Assembly: GCA_938091475.1 (NCBI GenBank)
Contig: CALLJI010000081.1
Span: 1-7,002, forward strand
Reading direction: 5' to 3'
Source of the DNA: an uncultured Caldimicrobium sp.
GTDB lineage: Bacteria; Desulfobacterota; Thermodesulfobacteria; Thermodesulfobacteriales; Thermodesulfobacteriaceae
DNA length: 7,002 bases
Part shown: positions 1 through 5,915 of the stretch, one piece after another
How the letters are laid out: every line of letters begins with the position of its first letter
How positions within the stretch are numbered: position 1 is the first letter of the stretch
Made by a program: the position numbers and the translations under genes
Notes under the pieces: model-generated
What the model was told of the DNA's origin: nothing
Databases searched by the model: none
Seen by the model: only the letters and a program-made list of their open reading frames with translations

Positions 1-192
1 AAGGTAGAGGAAATCCTAAGAGAACATGGCATTGATGAAAGAGCTATTTTTTACGGACTTGAAGATATAGAAACAAAACATCCCCTTTGGAAACTTTATG
101 CCCTGATTAAACAAATAAGTCCTCATTATATAAAATTTTTAGAGCTACCTATTACTAAACTGCATGGAGTTATAACAAGAGTCGAAATTTAA
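1..192 (+). CDS. kup: C-terminal end of a probable Kup-family potassium transporter (5' end outside window)
   Basis: Frame 1 is open from the left edge and ends in TAA at 190-192, giving 63 visible residues. They contain FYGLEDI, an internal Trp, a K/I-rich stretch, then KFLELP and a final GVITRVEI. This resembles the cytoplasmic C-terminus of KUP/HAK/KT K+ uptake proteins, which end in a 'F..(I/L)P...V.ELG.Q(V/I)E(I/L)'-like block after an FY-containing strand. The membrane part of such a transporter would lie to the left and is not visible, so the family call rests on this tail alone. If correct, the protein is an inner-membrane K+ importer. It runs in the same direction as the downstream operon but is separated from it by 428 bases of repeats and a promoter-like region, so it is probably a separate transcription unit. 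An unrelated soluble protein with a similar tail cannot be excluded. Confidence 0.6.
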   Translation, partial: KVEEILREHGIDERAIFYGLEDIETKHPLWKLYALIKQISPHYIKFLELPITKLHGVITRVEI

Positions 193-233
193 AAAATATT
201 TTTGGCAGGGTCAAGCCCTGCCCCTACATATTT

Positions 234-255
234 AGGGCAATTCGTGAATTGCCCT
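234..255. repeat. Palindrome 2, 10-bp arms with 2-base centre
   Basis: AGGGCAATTC (234-243) pairs with GAATTGCCCT (246-255) around a GT centre, followed by TAC at 256-258, a decayed form of the shared CCCCTAC edge. The match is exact over 10 bp. Confidence 0.85.
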
Positions 256-271
256 TACTGAAACACTCTTT

Positions 272-300
272 GGCACGATATGTCGTGTCCCTACTTTTTT
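272..300 (+). terminator. Palindrome 3 followed by T6: possible intrinsic terminator of the upstream gene
   Basis: CACGA (274-278) pairs with TCGTG (283-287), extended by GG/CC with one bulged T at 288. The shared CCCTAC edge follows, then six T (295-300). It is the only hairpin in the array with a T run shortly after it. The stem is short and the T run starts about four bases after the stem, so termination would be modest. It lies 80-108 bases after the stop codon of the kup-like gene. Confidence 0.35.
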
Positions 301-323
301 AATATTTTTGGATTTGAAAAAAT

Positions 324-347
324 GTAGGGGCTCAGCATGCTGAGCCC
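324..347. repeat. Palindrome 4, perfect 20-base inverted repeat with GTAGGGGC edge
   Basis: Bases 328-347 (GGGCTCAGCA and its reverse complement) are a perfect uninterrupted palindrome. On the left it keeps the intact GTAGGGG edge (324-330). On the right the edge is lost (AAG instead of CTAC), so only one half of the canonical element end survives. Confidence 0.85.
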
Positions 348-394
348 AAGAACTTTAAAAATTTTAGGGGAAGCCCTTATGGCTGCCCAATTGA

Positions 395-419
395 GGGCAC
401 GGCACCGCCGTGCCCCTAC
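395..419. repeat. Palindrome 6, 9-bp arms with GCCCCTAC edge
   Basis: GGGCACGGC (395-403) pairs exactly with GCCGTGCCC (407-415) around ACC. The right edge GCCCCTAC (412-419) is intact. The left edge has decayed to TTGA. Confidence 0.85.
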
Positions 420-425
420 ACATTT

Positions 426-451
426 GTAGGCGGTTCGTGAACCGCCCCTAC
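426..451. repeat. Palindrome 7, best-preserved element with both edges
   Basis: GTAG (426-429) and CTAC (448-451) form the outer edges. GGCGGTTC (429-436) pairs with GAACCGCC (439-446) around a GT centre. The left arm is two G shorter than the right, leaving a small bulge. This is the clearest full-length member of the family in the window and gives its probable consensus ends. Confidence 0.85.
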
Positions 452-561
452 GACCCAAATTATTTTGGGCAGTGGCAAGCCCTGGTCCTCCATTTTTACA
501 AAACTTTTTACAATGTGATATTTCTAAATGATAACCAAAAAAAAAAATATTCTACATGCCC

Positions 562-590
562 TTGAAATATTAATAAAAGTTGATAATAAT
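562..590 (+). promoter_or_regulatory. Candidate sigma-70-type promoter for the apeA-trmI-ybeY/pdxJ operon
   Basis: TTGAAA (562-567) and AATAAT (585-590) are spaced by 17 bases, which fits a housekeeping -35/-10 pair. An 11-A run at 537-547 lies where an UP element would sit. Transcription would start near 597 and give a leader of about 24 bases before the ATG at 621. The region is very AT-rich, so chance matches are likely and the exact boxes are an inference. GATAAT at 582-587 is an alternative -10. Confidence 0.4.
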
Positions 591-609
591 TTCTCCATAA
601 ATTGAATAG

Positions 610-616
610 AAGGAGG
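610..616 (+). promoter_or_regulatory. Strong Shine-Dalgarno for the M18 aminopeptidase
   Basis: AAGGAGG ends four bases before the ATG at 621. It is one of only two strong Shine-Dalgarno sequences in the rightward operon, the other lying inside the ybeY-pdxJ frame. It fixes the start of the first gene. Confidence 0.8.
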
Positions 617-620
617 CTTT

Positions 621-1982
621 ATGGAGCATGTCTTTGATAGATTAAGTCCAGAAGAAAAGAAAAGGGCAGAAGCCCTGGGAGAAGAGTATATCTCCTTTTT
701 AACAGAAGCAAAAACGGAGAGAGAAGCGGTGGAATATTTTCTTAAACATTTGGAGGGTGCTGGCTTTGTTGAAGGGGATTCTGAAAAGGGATTTTTGAAT
801 TATAAGGATAAATTTTTGGCTTGTTGGAGGCAAGGAGAAAGGCCTCTTAAAGAAGGTTTAAAAATCATCGTAAGTCATATTGATACTCCAAGGCTTGATC
901 TCAAACTTCATCCCCTTTTTGAGGAGATGGACCTTGCTTTTTTAAAAACCCACTATTATGGTGGGATCAAAAAATATCATTGGGTTGCTATTCCCTTGGC
1001 CTTACACGGAATAGTAGTTAAAAAAAACGGAGAGAAAGTAAAAATAGTGATAGGAGAGGAGGAGAAAGATCCACTTTTTACCATTTGTGATTTGCTTCCC
1101 CATCTTGCACGAAAAAAGCAAGAAGAAAAAAAATTAGGAGAAGCTATCTTGGCTGAGAATTTAAATCTCTTAATAGGGGGTATTCCTTTAGAAAAGTCTC
1201 CCAAGGGGAAAAAGGAGGAAAAAGAAAGAGTAAAGAAAAAAATTTTGCAATTGTTTAAAGAAAGGTATGGAATTGAAGAGGAAGATTTTACCTCAGCAGA
1301 AATTTATGCTGTTCCTGCCGGAAAAGCCAGATGGGTTGGATTAGATAAGGCTTTTATTGGAGGTTATGGCCAGGATGATAGAATTTGTGCCTTCACAAGT
1401 TTTAAGGCATTACTTACTACGGAAAAGCCTAAATATCCCAATCTAGTGATCTTTATGGATAGAGAGGAGATTGGATCTGAAGGTAATACCAGTGCCAAAA
1501 GTAGAATATTTGAAGGTTTAATCTATGAATTACTCAAAAAAGCAAAAATTGACCCTACCCCAGACAATTTCTTTGAAGTTATGATGCGTACAAAAGCCCT
1601 CTCCGCAGATGTTACAGCTGGCATTGATCCCATTTACATTGAGGTGCATGATAAATTAAATGACGCTAAATTGGGTTATGGAGTAGTAATAACAAGATAT
1701 ACAGGCCATGGCGGAAAATATATGGCCAATGAGGCTCATGCAGAGTATGTGGCTTATTTAAGAAACATCTTTGAGAAAAATAATGTAGTCTATCAAATTG
1801 CCTCTATGGGTAAGGTAGATGAGGGGGGAGGTGGCACAGTTTCTAAATACTTTGCATCCTATGGTATGGATATTGTTGATATCGGCCCACCCCTACTTTC
1901 TATGCATTCTACCTTTGAGATAGCTCATATAGGAGATTTATATACCACCTTTAAAGCCTTTGAAGCCTTTTTAAAAAGTTAA
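621..1982 (+). CDS. apeA: M18-family metallo-aminopeptidase (aspartyl-aminopeptidase type)
   Basis: A 453-residue cytoplasmic di-zinc exopeptidase that removes N-terminal amino acids (acidic ones in characterised relatives) during peptide turnover. The M18 metal and catalytic residues all appear in the expected order: SHIDTPR with His86 and Asp88, GGYGQDDR with bridging Asp252, the Glu-Glu pair 282-283 in DREEIGSEGNTS, SADVTAG with Asp330, and the C-terminal SMHSTFEIAH with His429. The segment at about residues 90-230 is the insert that builds the oligomerisation domain in this family; here it is rich in Lys and Glu. No signal peptide is present. Length is normal for the bacterial M18 group (about 430-460). 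It opens the operon with its own promoter-like region and strong Shine-Dalgarno, and trmI starts 7 bases after its stop. An A8 run at 1020-1027 is in frame and does no damage. Substrate preference cannot be read from the sequence. Confidence 0.95.
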   Translation: MEHVFDRLSPEEKKRAEALGEEYISFLTEAKTEREAVEYFLKHLEGAGFVEGDSEKGFLNYKDKFLACWRQGERPLKEGLKIIVSHIDTPRLDLKLHPLFEEMDLAFLKTHYYGGIKKYHWVAIPLALHGIVVKKNGEKVKIVIGEEEKDPLFTICDLLPHLARKKQEEKKLGEAILAENLNLLIGGIPLEKSPKGKKEEKERVKKKILQLFKERYGIEEEDFTSAEIYAVPAGKARWVGLDKAFIGGYGQDDRICAFTSFKALLTTEKPKYPNLVIFMDREEIGSEGNTSAKSRIFEGLIYELLKKAKIDPTPDNFFEVMMRTKALSADVTAGIDPIYIEVHDKLNDAKLGYGVVITRYTGHGGKYMANEAHAEYVAYLRNIFEKNNVVYQIASMGKVDEGGGGTVSKYFASYGMDIVDIGPPLLSMHSTFEIAHIGDLYTTFKAFEAFLKS

Positions 1983-1989
1983 TTTTGCA

Positions 1990-2763
1990 ATGCCTATAAA
2001 ACAGGGCGATCTCGTTATCCTCTATTATGAGGGCAAGAAATATCTTCTTTCTGTAAAACCAGAAATTTTTCATACCCATTGTGGTTATATTAATCTCTCA
2101 GAACTTGAAGGTAAGAGCTTCGGAGACCAAATTTTAAGTTCTACAGGAGAACCCTTTGTAATCCTAAAGCCTACTCTTTATGATTATGTTATGAAATTAA
2201 AGAGAATAACCCAAATTATCTATCCCAAAGACTTAGGGTATATTCTTTTAAAATTAGGGGTGGGGGAGGGGAAAACTTTCTTAGAGTGTGGAACTGGCTC
2301 AGGAGCCTTAACCTGTGCTTTGGCATATTTAGTAGGTGAAAAGGGAAAGGTTATTTCTTATGAGAGAGAGGAAAAATTTATAAAAATTGCTAAGGAAAAT
2401 CTCACAAAACTCGGGCTTGATGGGCGTGTAATCATAAAACACAAGGAAGTAATTGATGCCTTTGAAGAAAGAGAGGTTGACGGTGTTTTTTTAGATGTGC
2501 GCTCGCCTTGGCTTTTGCTTGAGGCCGCTTTTAATGCCTTAAAAGGGGGACATCCCATAGGTATTCTCGTTCCAACTACGAATCAGGTTGTTCAAACCCT
2601 TACCACTCTTAAGTCCCTTCCCTTTGTAGATATTGAGATAGTTGAAATATTACTTAGAAGCTATAAACTTAATCCCGAGAGATTCCGTCCAGAAGATCAA
2701 ATGGTGGCGCATACTGGTTATCTCATATTTGCAAAAAAAGTTTTATCGGATTTGGTTAAATGA
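1990..2763 (+). CDS. trmI: tRNA (adenine-58-N1)-methyltransferase TrmI
   Basis: A 257-residue SAM-dependent enzyme that methylates N1 of A58 in the T-loop of tRNA, a modification tied to tRNA stability in thermophiles. Residues 1-65 form the small N-terminal beta domain of this family. The catalytic Rossmann part begins with RITQIIYPKDLGYIL (72-86). The SAM-binding motif is ECGTGSGALT (99-108), with acidic Glu125 after the second strand. FLDVRSPW (167-174) carries the catalytic Asp169, and RPEDQMVAHTGYL (233-245) is the TrmI-specific C-terminal signature. Length matches Thermus-type TrmI (about 255), which works as a homotetramer. There is no recognisable Shine-Dalgarno before the ATG, only 7 bases after the apeA stop, so translation probably depends on coupling. 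Its TGA overlaps the next ATG (ATGA at 2760-2763). Confidence 0.95.
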   Translation: MPIKQGDLVILYYEGKKYLLSVKPEIFHTHCGYINLSELEGKSFGDQILSSTGEPFVILKPTLYDYVMKLKRITQIIYPKDLGYILLKLGVGEGKTFLECGTGSGALTCALAYLVGEKGKVISYEREEKFIKIAKENLTKLGLDGRVIIKHKEVIDAFEEREVDGVFLDVRSPWLLLEAAFNALKGGHPIGILVPTTNQVVQTLTTLKSLPFVDIEIVEILLRSYKLNPERFRPEDQMVAHTGYLIFAKKVLSDLVK

Positions 2764-3947
2764 GTATAAACTTTCAATTTTTGAATATTACACCCTTGGC
2801 TGAAGAATTTTCACAGACTTTAAAGAAAAAGATCCAAAGGATTTTCAAAATTCTTCATCGCAAGAGAAAGGACCTCACCCTTGTGTTTACGAATGACAAA
2901 CATATTCAAGTCTATAATAGAATTTACTTAAATAGAGATTATCCTACCAATGTGCTTTCCTTTGGTGGTAACCACAATTATTTGGGAGATGTAATAATTT
3001 CTGTGGAGAGGGCAAGGGAGGAAGCAGAGCAATACAAACTTCCCTTTGAAGACTATCTCTTAGCATTAATTGTGCATGGGATTCTCCATTTATATAATTA
3101 CGATCATGAGAAGGGTTTATATGCACCTTGGCTTATGTTAAAAAAGGAAATAGAATTAATGGAAGAATTAGCTGAGAACAAAGAGCCTATATTAAATTTT
3201 TTGAAGAGGAGGGAGTATATGCCAGCCAAGCTTGCAGTAAATGTGGATCATGTGGCAACTGTAAGGGAAGCCCGTAAAACCTATTACCCAGACCCTGTAC
3301 ACGCAGCAGTCTTAGCAGAACTTGGAGGTGCAGACGGAATAGTAGTACACTTACGATTAGATAGAAGGCATATTAAGGAAAGGGATGTAGAGATTATTCG
3401 GGAGGTCGTTAAAAAGAAGCTCATTCTGGAGATGGCTATAGATAAAAGTTTAATAGAGTTTGCCAAGAGGATAAAGCCCTATCAAGTAACTCTTGTTCCA
3501 GAGAGGGTAGAAGAGATTACCACTGAGGGGGGAATGGAGCTTGAGGGAAGAGTAAGTGAAGTGAAAAAAGTGGTGAAAGAACTCAATCAAACCAATATTA
3601 AGGTTAGTTTATTTCTAAATCCTGAACTTAAGGATTTAGAACTGGCAAAGAAAACAGGGGCACAAATAGTTGAGCTCCACACCGGAATGTATGCAGAAGC
3701 TAAAACTGAGGAAGAAAGGCTTAAAGAATTGGAAAGATTAGAAAGAGCAGCCCATAAAGCTAAGGAATTAGGTTTTATTGTGCATGCAGGGCATGGTTTA
3801 AATTATGATAACATTGGCCCAGTTGCAGCCATTCCAGAAATAGAGGAGTTTAGTATTGGTCACAGTATAGTGGGTAGAGCAATTATGGTTGGTATGAAAG
3901 AAGCTGTAAGAGAAATGAAAGAACTTATTTTGAGAGCAAGAGGTTAA
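2760..3947 (+). CDS. ybeY-pdxJ: Fused reading frame: endoribonuclease YbeY (N-terminal) + pyridoxine 5'-phosphate synthase PdxJ (C-terminal)
   Basis: One uninterrupted 395-residue frame holds two complete enzymes. Residues 1 to about 150 are YbeY, the zinc-dependent RNase for 16S rRNA maturation and ribosome quality control: RDYPTNVLSF (59-68), LGDVIIS (75-81) and the H-x3-H-x5-H metal site His106, His110, His116. Residues 154-395 are PdxJ, which condenses 1-deoxyxylulose 5-phosphate with 3-amino-1-hydroxyacetone phosphate to pyridoxine 5'-phosphate: VNVDHVAT (160-167), HLRLDRRHI (197-205), Glu224 in LEMA, VPE (246-248), LHTGMYAEAKT (306-316), HAGHGL with His345, and IGHSIVGRA (366-374). The PdxJ part alone is 242 residues, the normal free-standing length (E. 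coli 243), so there is no linker. A strong ribosome site and ATG lie at the junction (3207-3221), so free PdxJ may also be made. The frame starts in a 4-base overlap with trmI and has no clear Shine-Dalgarno of its own. It may be a true fusion or two genes joined by an indel in the T6 run at 3197-3202. Confidence 0.9.
   Translation: MSINFQFLNITPLAEEFSQTLKKKIQRIFKILHRKRKDLTLVFTNDKHIQVYNRIYLNRDYPTNVLSFGGNHNYLGDVIISVERAREEAEQYKLPFEDYLLALIVHGILHLYNYDHEKGLYAPWLMLKKEIELMEELAENKEPILNFLKRREYMPAKLAVNVDHVATVREARKTYYPDPVHAAVLAELGGADGIVVHLRLDRRHIKERDVEIIREVVKKKLILEMAIDKSLIEFAKRIKPYQVTLVPERVEEITTEGGMELEGRVSEVKKVVKELNQTNIKVSLFLNPELKDLELAKKTGAQIVELHTGMYAEAKTEEERLKELERLERAAHKAKELGFIVHAGHGLNYDNIGPVAAIPEIEEFSIGHSIVGRAIMVGMKEAVREMKELILRARG
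3207..3221 (+). promoter_or_regulatory. Internal Shine-Dalgarno and ATG for independent translation of PdxJ
   Basis: AGGAGGG (3207-3213), a 5-base spacer, then ATG (3219-3221) in frame with the upstream YbeY. The resulting protein begins MPAKLAVNVDHVAT, exactly where free-standing PdxJ proteins begin. Neither trmI nor the ybeY start has a ribosome site this good, so this one is unlikely to be chance, even though AGG AGG here also encodes Arg-Arg. Confidence 0.7.
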
Positions 3948-3950
3948 TCT

Positions 3951-4595
3951 ATGCCTGTTGAAACTCTCATAGTGGGTCCACTTCAAGTGTGCTGTTATCT
4001 CTTCTATGATGCAACTACCCTGGAAGGAGTAATCATTGATCCTGGTGATGCAGACCAAAAAATCCTTCAAAAAGTGGAGGCAATGAATCTTAAAATCAAG
4101 TATATACTTGGAACCCATGGTCATCCTGACCATCTTTTAGGTGTAGATTTCTTAAGATCAGTTTTAAAAGTGCCTTTTTTTCTGCATCGCGAGGATCATA
4201 GGTTCTTTCAAATTCCAGAAAATTTTCTTACCTTTAAACTTTGGGGTTTTCCGGAAAATCCAAAAGCGGATGCACTTTTAGAGGAAGGACAGATTTTAAA
4301 AATAGGCAATACTCATCTTCAAGTAATCCATACACCAGGGCATTCTCCTGGGTCTGTATGTTTTTGGAACAAAGAAGAAAACCTCCTTTTCACTGGGGAT
4401 ACCCTTTTTGTTGAAGGGATTGGTAGAGCCGATCTGCCCGGAGGTAATTATAATCTGATGATGAAATCTATAAGAGAAAAAATATTAATTCTTCCTAAGG
4501 ATACCCTCATTTACCCAGGACATGATTATGGCTCTAAATCTGTCTCAACCCTGGAAGAACAATTAATGGAAAATCCCTTTTTACAGGAAGATTAG
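3951..4595 (+). CDS. Glyoxalase II-like MBL-fold metallo-hydrolase
   Basis: A 214-residue cytoplasmic metallo-beta-lactamase-fold hydrolase. All metal ligands of the family are visible: THGHPDH (55-61, giving His56, His58, Asp60, His61), TPGHSPGS with His131, FTGD with Asp150, and YPGHDYG with His191. The N-terminal strand block with VIIDPGD (27-33) is typical of the glyoxalase II/YcbL subgroup. Its length (about 210) matches the short YcbL-like form, which lacks the C-terminal helical glutathione-binding domain of classical GloB. It probably hydrolyses a thioester or similar ester; the true substrate cannot be read from the sequence. Persulfide dioxygenase (ETHE1 type) is a less likely alternative. 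A weak AGAGG (3939-3943) precedes the ATG by 7 bases, and the gap to the upstream frame is 3 bases, so it is the last gene of the operon. Its stop overlaps the convergent ugd stop. Confidence 0.9.
   Translation: MPVETLIVGPLQVCCYLFYDATTLEGVIIDPGDADQKILQKVEAMNLKIKYILGTHGHPDHLLGVDFLRSVLKVPFFLHREDHRFFQIPENFLTFKLWGFPENPKADALLEEGQILKIGNTHLQVIHTPGHSPGSVCFWNKEENLLFTGDTLFVEGIGRADLPGGNYNLMMKSIREKILILPKDTLIYPGHDYGSKSVSTLEEQLMENPFLQED
4592..4595. other. Tail-to-tail overlap of two convergent operons
   Basis: In TTAG, bases 4593-4595 are the TAG stop of the rightward hydrolase and 4592-4594, read in reverse, are the TAA stop of leftward ugd. There is no intergenic space. I see no strong hairpin with a T run on either strand here (only a 4-bp GAAG/CTTC stem around 4587-4599), so both transcripts probably run into the opposite gene. 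Confidence 0.9.
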
Positions 4596-5899
4596 CTTCT
4601 CCCTATGCCAGAATAACTAAAGCCAAGTTTTTTTACTACCTCTGGCTCATAAATATTTCTCATATCAATTAGGACCGGAGATTTCATAAGCTTTTTAATT
4701 TGGGTGAGATCTAAAAATCTAAATTCATTCCACTCAGTAAGTATGACCATAGCATGGGCTTCCTTCAGAGCCTCTTCCGCAGATTGAGCATATTCAATAG
4801 GTAGATCTTTCATTGCCTCACGGAATTCTTTCATAGCTACAGGATCATAAACCCTAACTTTAGCCCCTAACTCAAGAAGTTTAGGTACAACAGTCAGCGC
4901 AGGGCTTTCTCTCACATCACTTGTGTTGGGTTTAAAGGAAAGCCCAAGTATGGCAATAACTTTATTTTTAAGTTCTCCTAAAAAATTTTCTAACTTTGAA
5001 ATTACTCTTAATTTTTGTTTTTCATTGACTTCTATGACTGCTTCTAAAATTTTTAAGGGCGAGCTTAAAAGTTTGCCTTGATGAATAAGAGCTTTTACAT
5101 CCTTTGGGAAACAAGAACCGCCAAAACCAGGACCTGGATTTAAAAACTTACTTCCAATTCTTGGGTCTAATCCCATTCCCTTGGCAACTAAAGTGACATC
5201 TGCACCTACCTTTTCACAAAAATTAGCCATTTCATTAATAAAAGTTATTTTAGTTGCTAAAAAGGCATTTGAGGCGTATTTTATAAGTTCTGCGGTTTCT
5301 AGATTTGTAATGATAAAGGGAGTTTCTGCTAAGTACAAAGGTCTATAAATATCTTTTATTATCGCAATAGCATAGGCACTCTCTCCACCAATGATTACTC
5401 GATCAGGATGCATAAAATCTTCAACCGCATTGCCCTCTCTTAGAAATTCTGGATTAGAAATTACATCTATGGCTGCTTCTGTTTTTTTGTGTTTATTAAT
5501 TAAATCTTTCATCCATCTATTGGTTCCAACAGGTACAGTACTTTTAGTAACAATAACTTTATACTCATCTATTACCTCAGCTAACTTAAGAGCAACTTCC
5601 CGAATTTGCGATAGATCAGCCGATCCATCAGGAAGGGAAGGGGTCCCTACACAAATAAAAATTACTAAGGAATTTTTAACCGCTTTAGCAAAGTCTGTGG
5701 TAAAATCAAGTCGCTTTGCCTTGAGATTTTTTCTAACTAGTTCTTCTAAACCAGGTTCATAAAAGGGAATTTCTCCTTTTTTTAATTTCTTTATCTTTCC
5801 TTCATCAATGTCAACACAGGTAACCTTCATTCCAAAATCAGCTAACCCTGCACCTGATACAAGGCCTACATATCCTGTGCCTATAACAGAAATGTGCAT
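4592..5899 (-). CDS. ugd: UDP-glucose 6-dehydrogenase
   Basis: A 435-residue NAD-dependent enzyme that oxidises UDP-glucose twice to UDP-glucuronate, a precursor for surface polysaccharides and for UDP-xylose or UDP-galacturonate. The N-terminal Rossmann domain opens directly with MHISVIGTGYVG (Gly7, Gly9, Gly12) and Asp30 for the NAD ribose. Further family marks are VGTPS (84-88), STVPVGT (120-126), NPEFLREG (149-156, catalytic Glu151), LIKYASNAF (205-213, Lys207 and Asn211), and GFGGSCFPKD (258-267) with catalytic Cys263 and Asp267. The C-terminal UDP-binding domain follows with GLSFKPNTSDVRESPA (319-334). Length is normal. The start is firm, because an in-frame TAA lies only 15 bases upstream and the Rossmann motif begins at residue 1. 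No Shine-Dalgarno is visible. It lies 16 bases after the carboxypeptidase stop, so it is probably co-transcribed and coupled with that gene. Confidence 0.96.
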   Translation of the reverse strand: MHISVIGTGYVGLVSGAGLADFGMKVTCVDIDEGKIKKLKKGEIPFYEPGLEELVRKNLKAKRLDFTTDFAKAVKNSLVIFICVGTPSLPDGSADLSQIREVALKLAEVIDEYKVIVTKSTVPVGTNRWMKDLINKHKKTEAAIDVISNPEFLREGNAVEDFMHPDRVIIGGESAYAIAIIKDIYRPLYLAETPFIITNLETAELIKYASNAFLATKITFINEMANFCEKVGADVTLVAKGMGLDPRIGSKFLNPGPGFGGSCFPKDVKALIHQGKLLSSPLKILEAVIEVNEKQKLRVISKLENFLGELKNKVIAILGLSFKPNTSDVRESPALTVVPKLLELGAKVRVYDPVAMKEFREAMKDLPIEYAQSAEEALKEAHAMVILTEWNEFRFLDLTQIKKLMKSPVLIDMRNIYEPEVVKKLGFSYSGIGRS

Positions 5900-5915
5900 T
5901 TTTGACGCAAATTAA

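Larger units (their letters stand above)
201..497. repeat. Array of eight GC-rich palindromes with shared GTAGGGGC/GCCCCTAC edges
   Basis: This stretch holds most of the 428-base gap between kup and the aminopeptidase gene. Eight inverted repeats follow each other: 204-222, 235-254, 272-290, 328-347, 367-388, 395-415, 429-446 and a decayed one at 467-485. Most keep one or both halves of a common edge: GCCCCTAC at 220-227, 412-419 and 444-451, GCCCTTAC at 251-258, GTCCCTAC at 287-294, GTAGGGGC at 324-331, and GTAGG at 426-430. The cores are different palindromic words, so this is not a simple tandem repeat or a CRISPR (no constant repeat plus unique spacer). Element right ends lie about 31-53 bases apart. 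GC content is clearly higher than the AT-rich sequence on both sides. It looks like an accumulation of REP/MITE-like non-coding elements. No open frame of note crosses it. Confidence 0.85.

Noticed and set aside
201..497. Possible CRISPR array, given regular GC-rich palindromic units 31-53 bases apart
   Set aside because: There is no constant repeat with unique spacers: the unit cores differ and only short edges are shared. No cas gene is in the window.
977..1204. Leftward open frame of 75 codons inside the aminopeptidase gene
   Set aside because: It lies opposite a clear M18 coding frame, its translation has no recognisable motif, and its composition is that of the complement of Lys/Glu-rich codons.
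3357..3359. Leu200 in HLRLDRRH of PdxJ, where E. coli has Glu
   Set aside because: The residue between the conserved Arg and Asp is not one I know to be catalytic. The flanking His197, Arg199 and RRH are intact, so I do not read it as a defect.
3798..4133. Leftward open frame of 111 codons across the PdxJ end and hydrolase start
   Set aside because: Both covered regions are strongly conserved rightward coding sequence. The frame has no ribosome site and no family features.
4587..4630. Possible terminator near the convergent stops (GAAG/CTTC stem, T run near 4628-4634)
   Set aside because: The stem is only 4 bp and the T run is about 30 bases away, so it does not form a credible intrinsic terminator.
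5638..5652. GGGGTCCCTAC resembling the edge of the palindromic repeats
   Set aside because: It encodes the conserved VGTPS of ugd and has no matching inverted partner, so it is a coding coincidence. The same applies to CCACCCCTAC near 1887 in apeA.
5391..5762. Rightward open frame of 123 codons inside ugd
   Set aside because: It is antisense to catalytic-domain residues of ugd and shows no independent motif.
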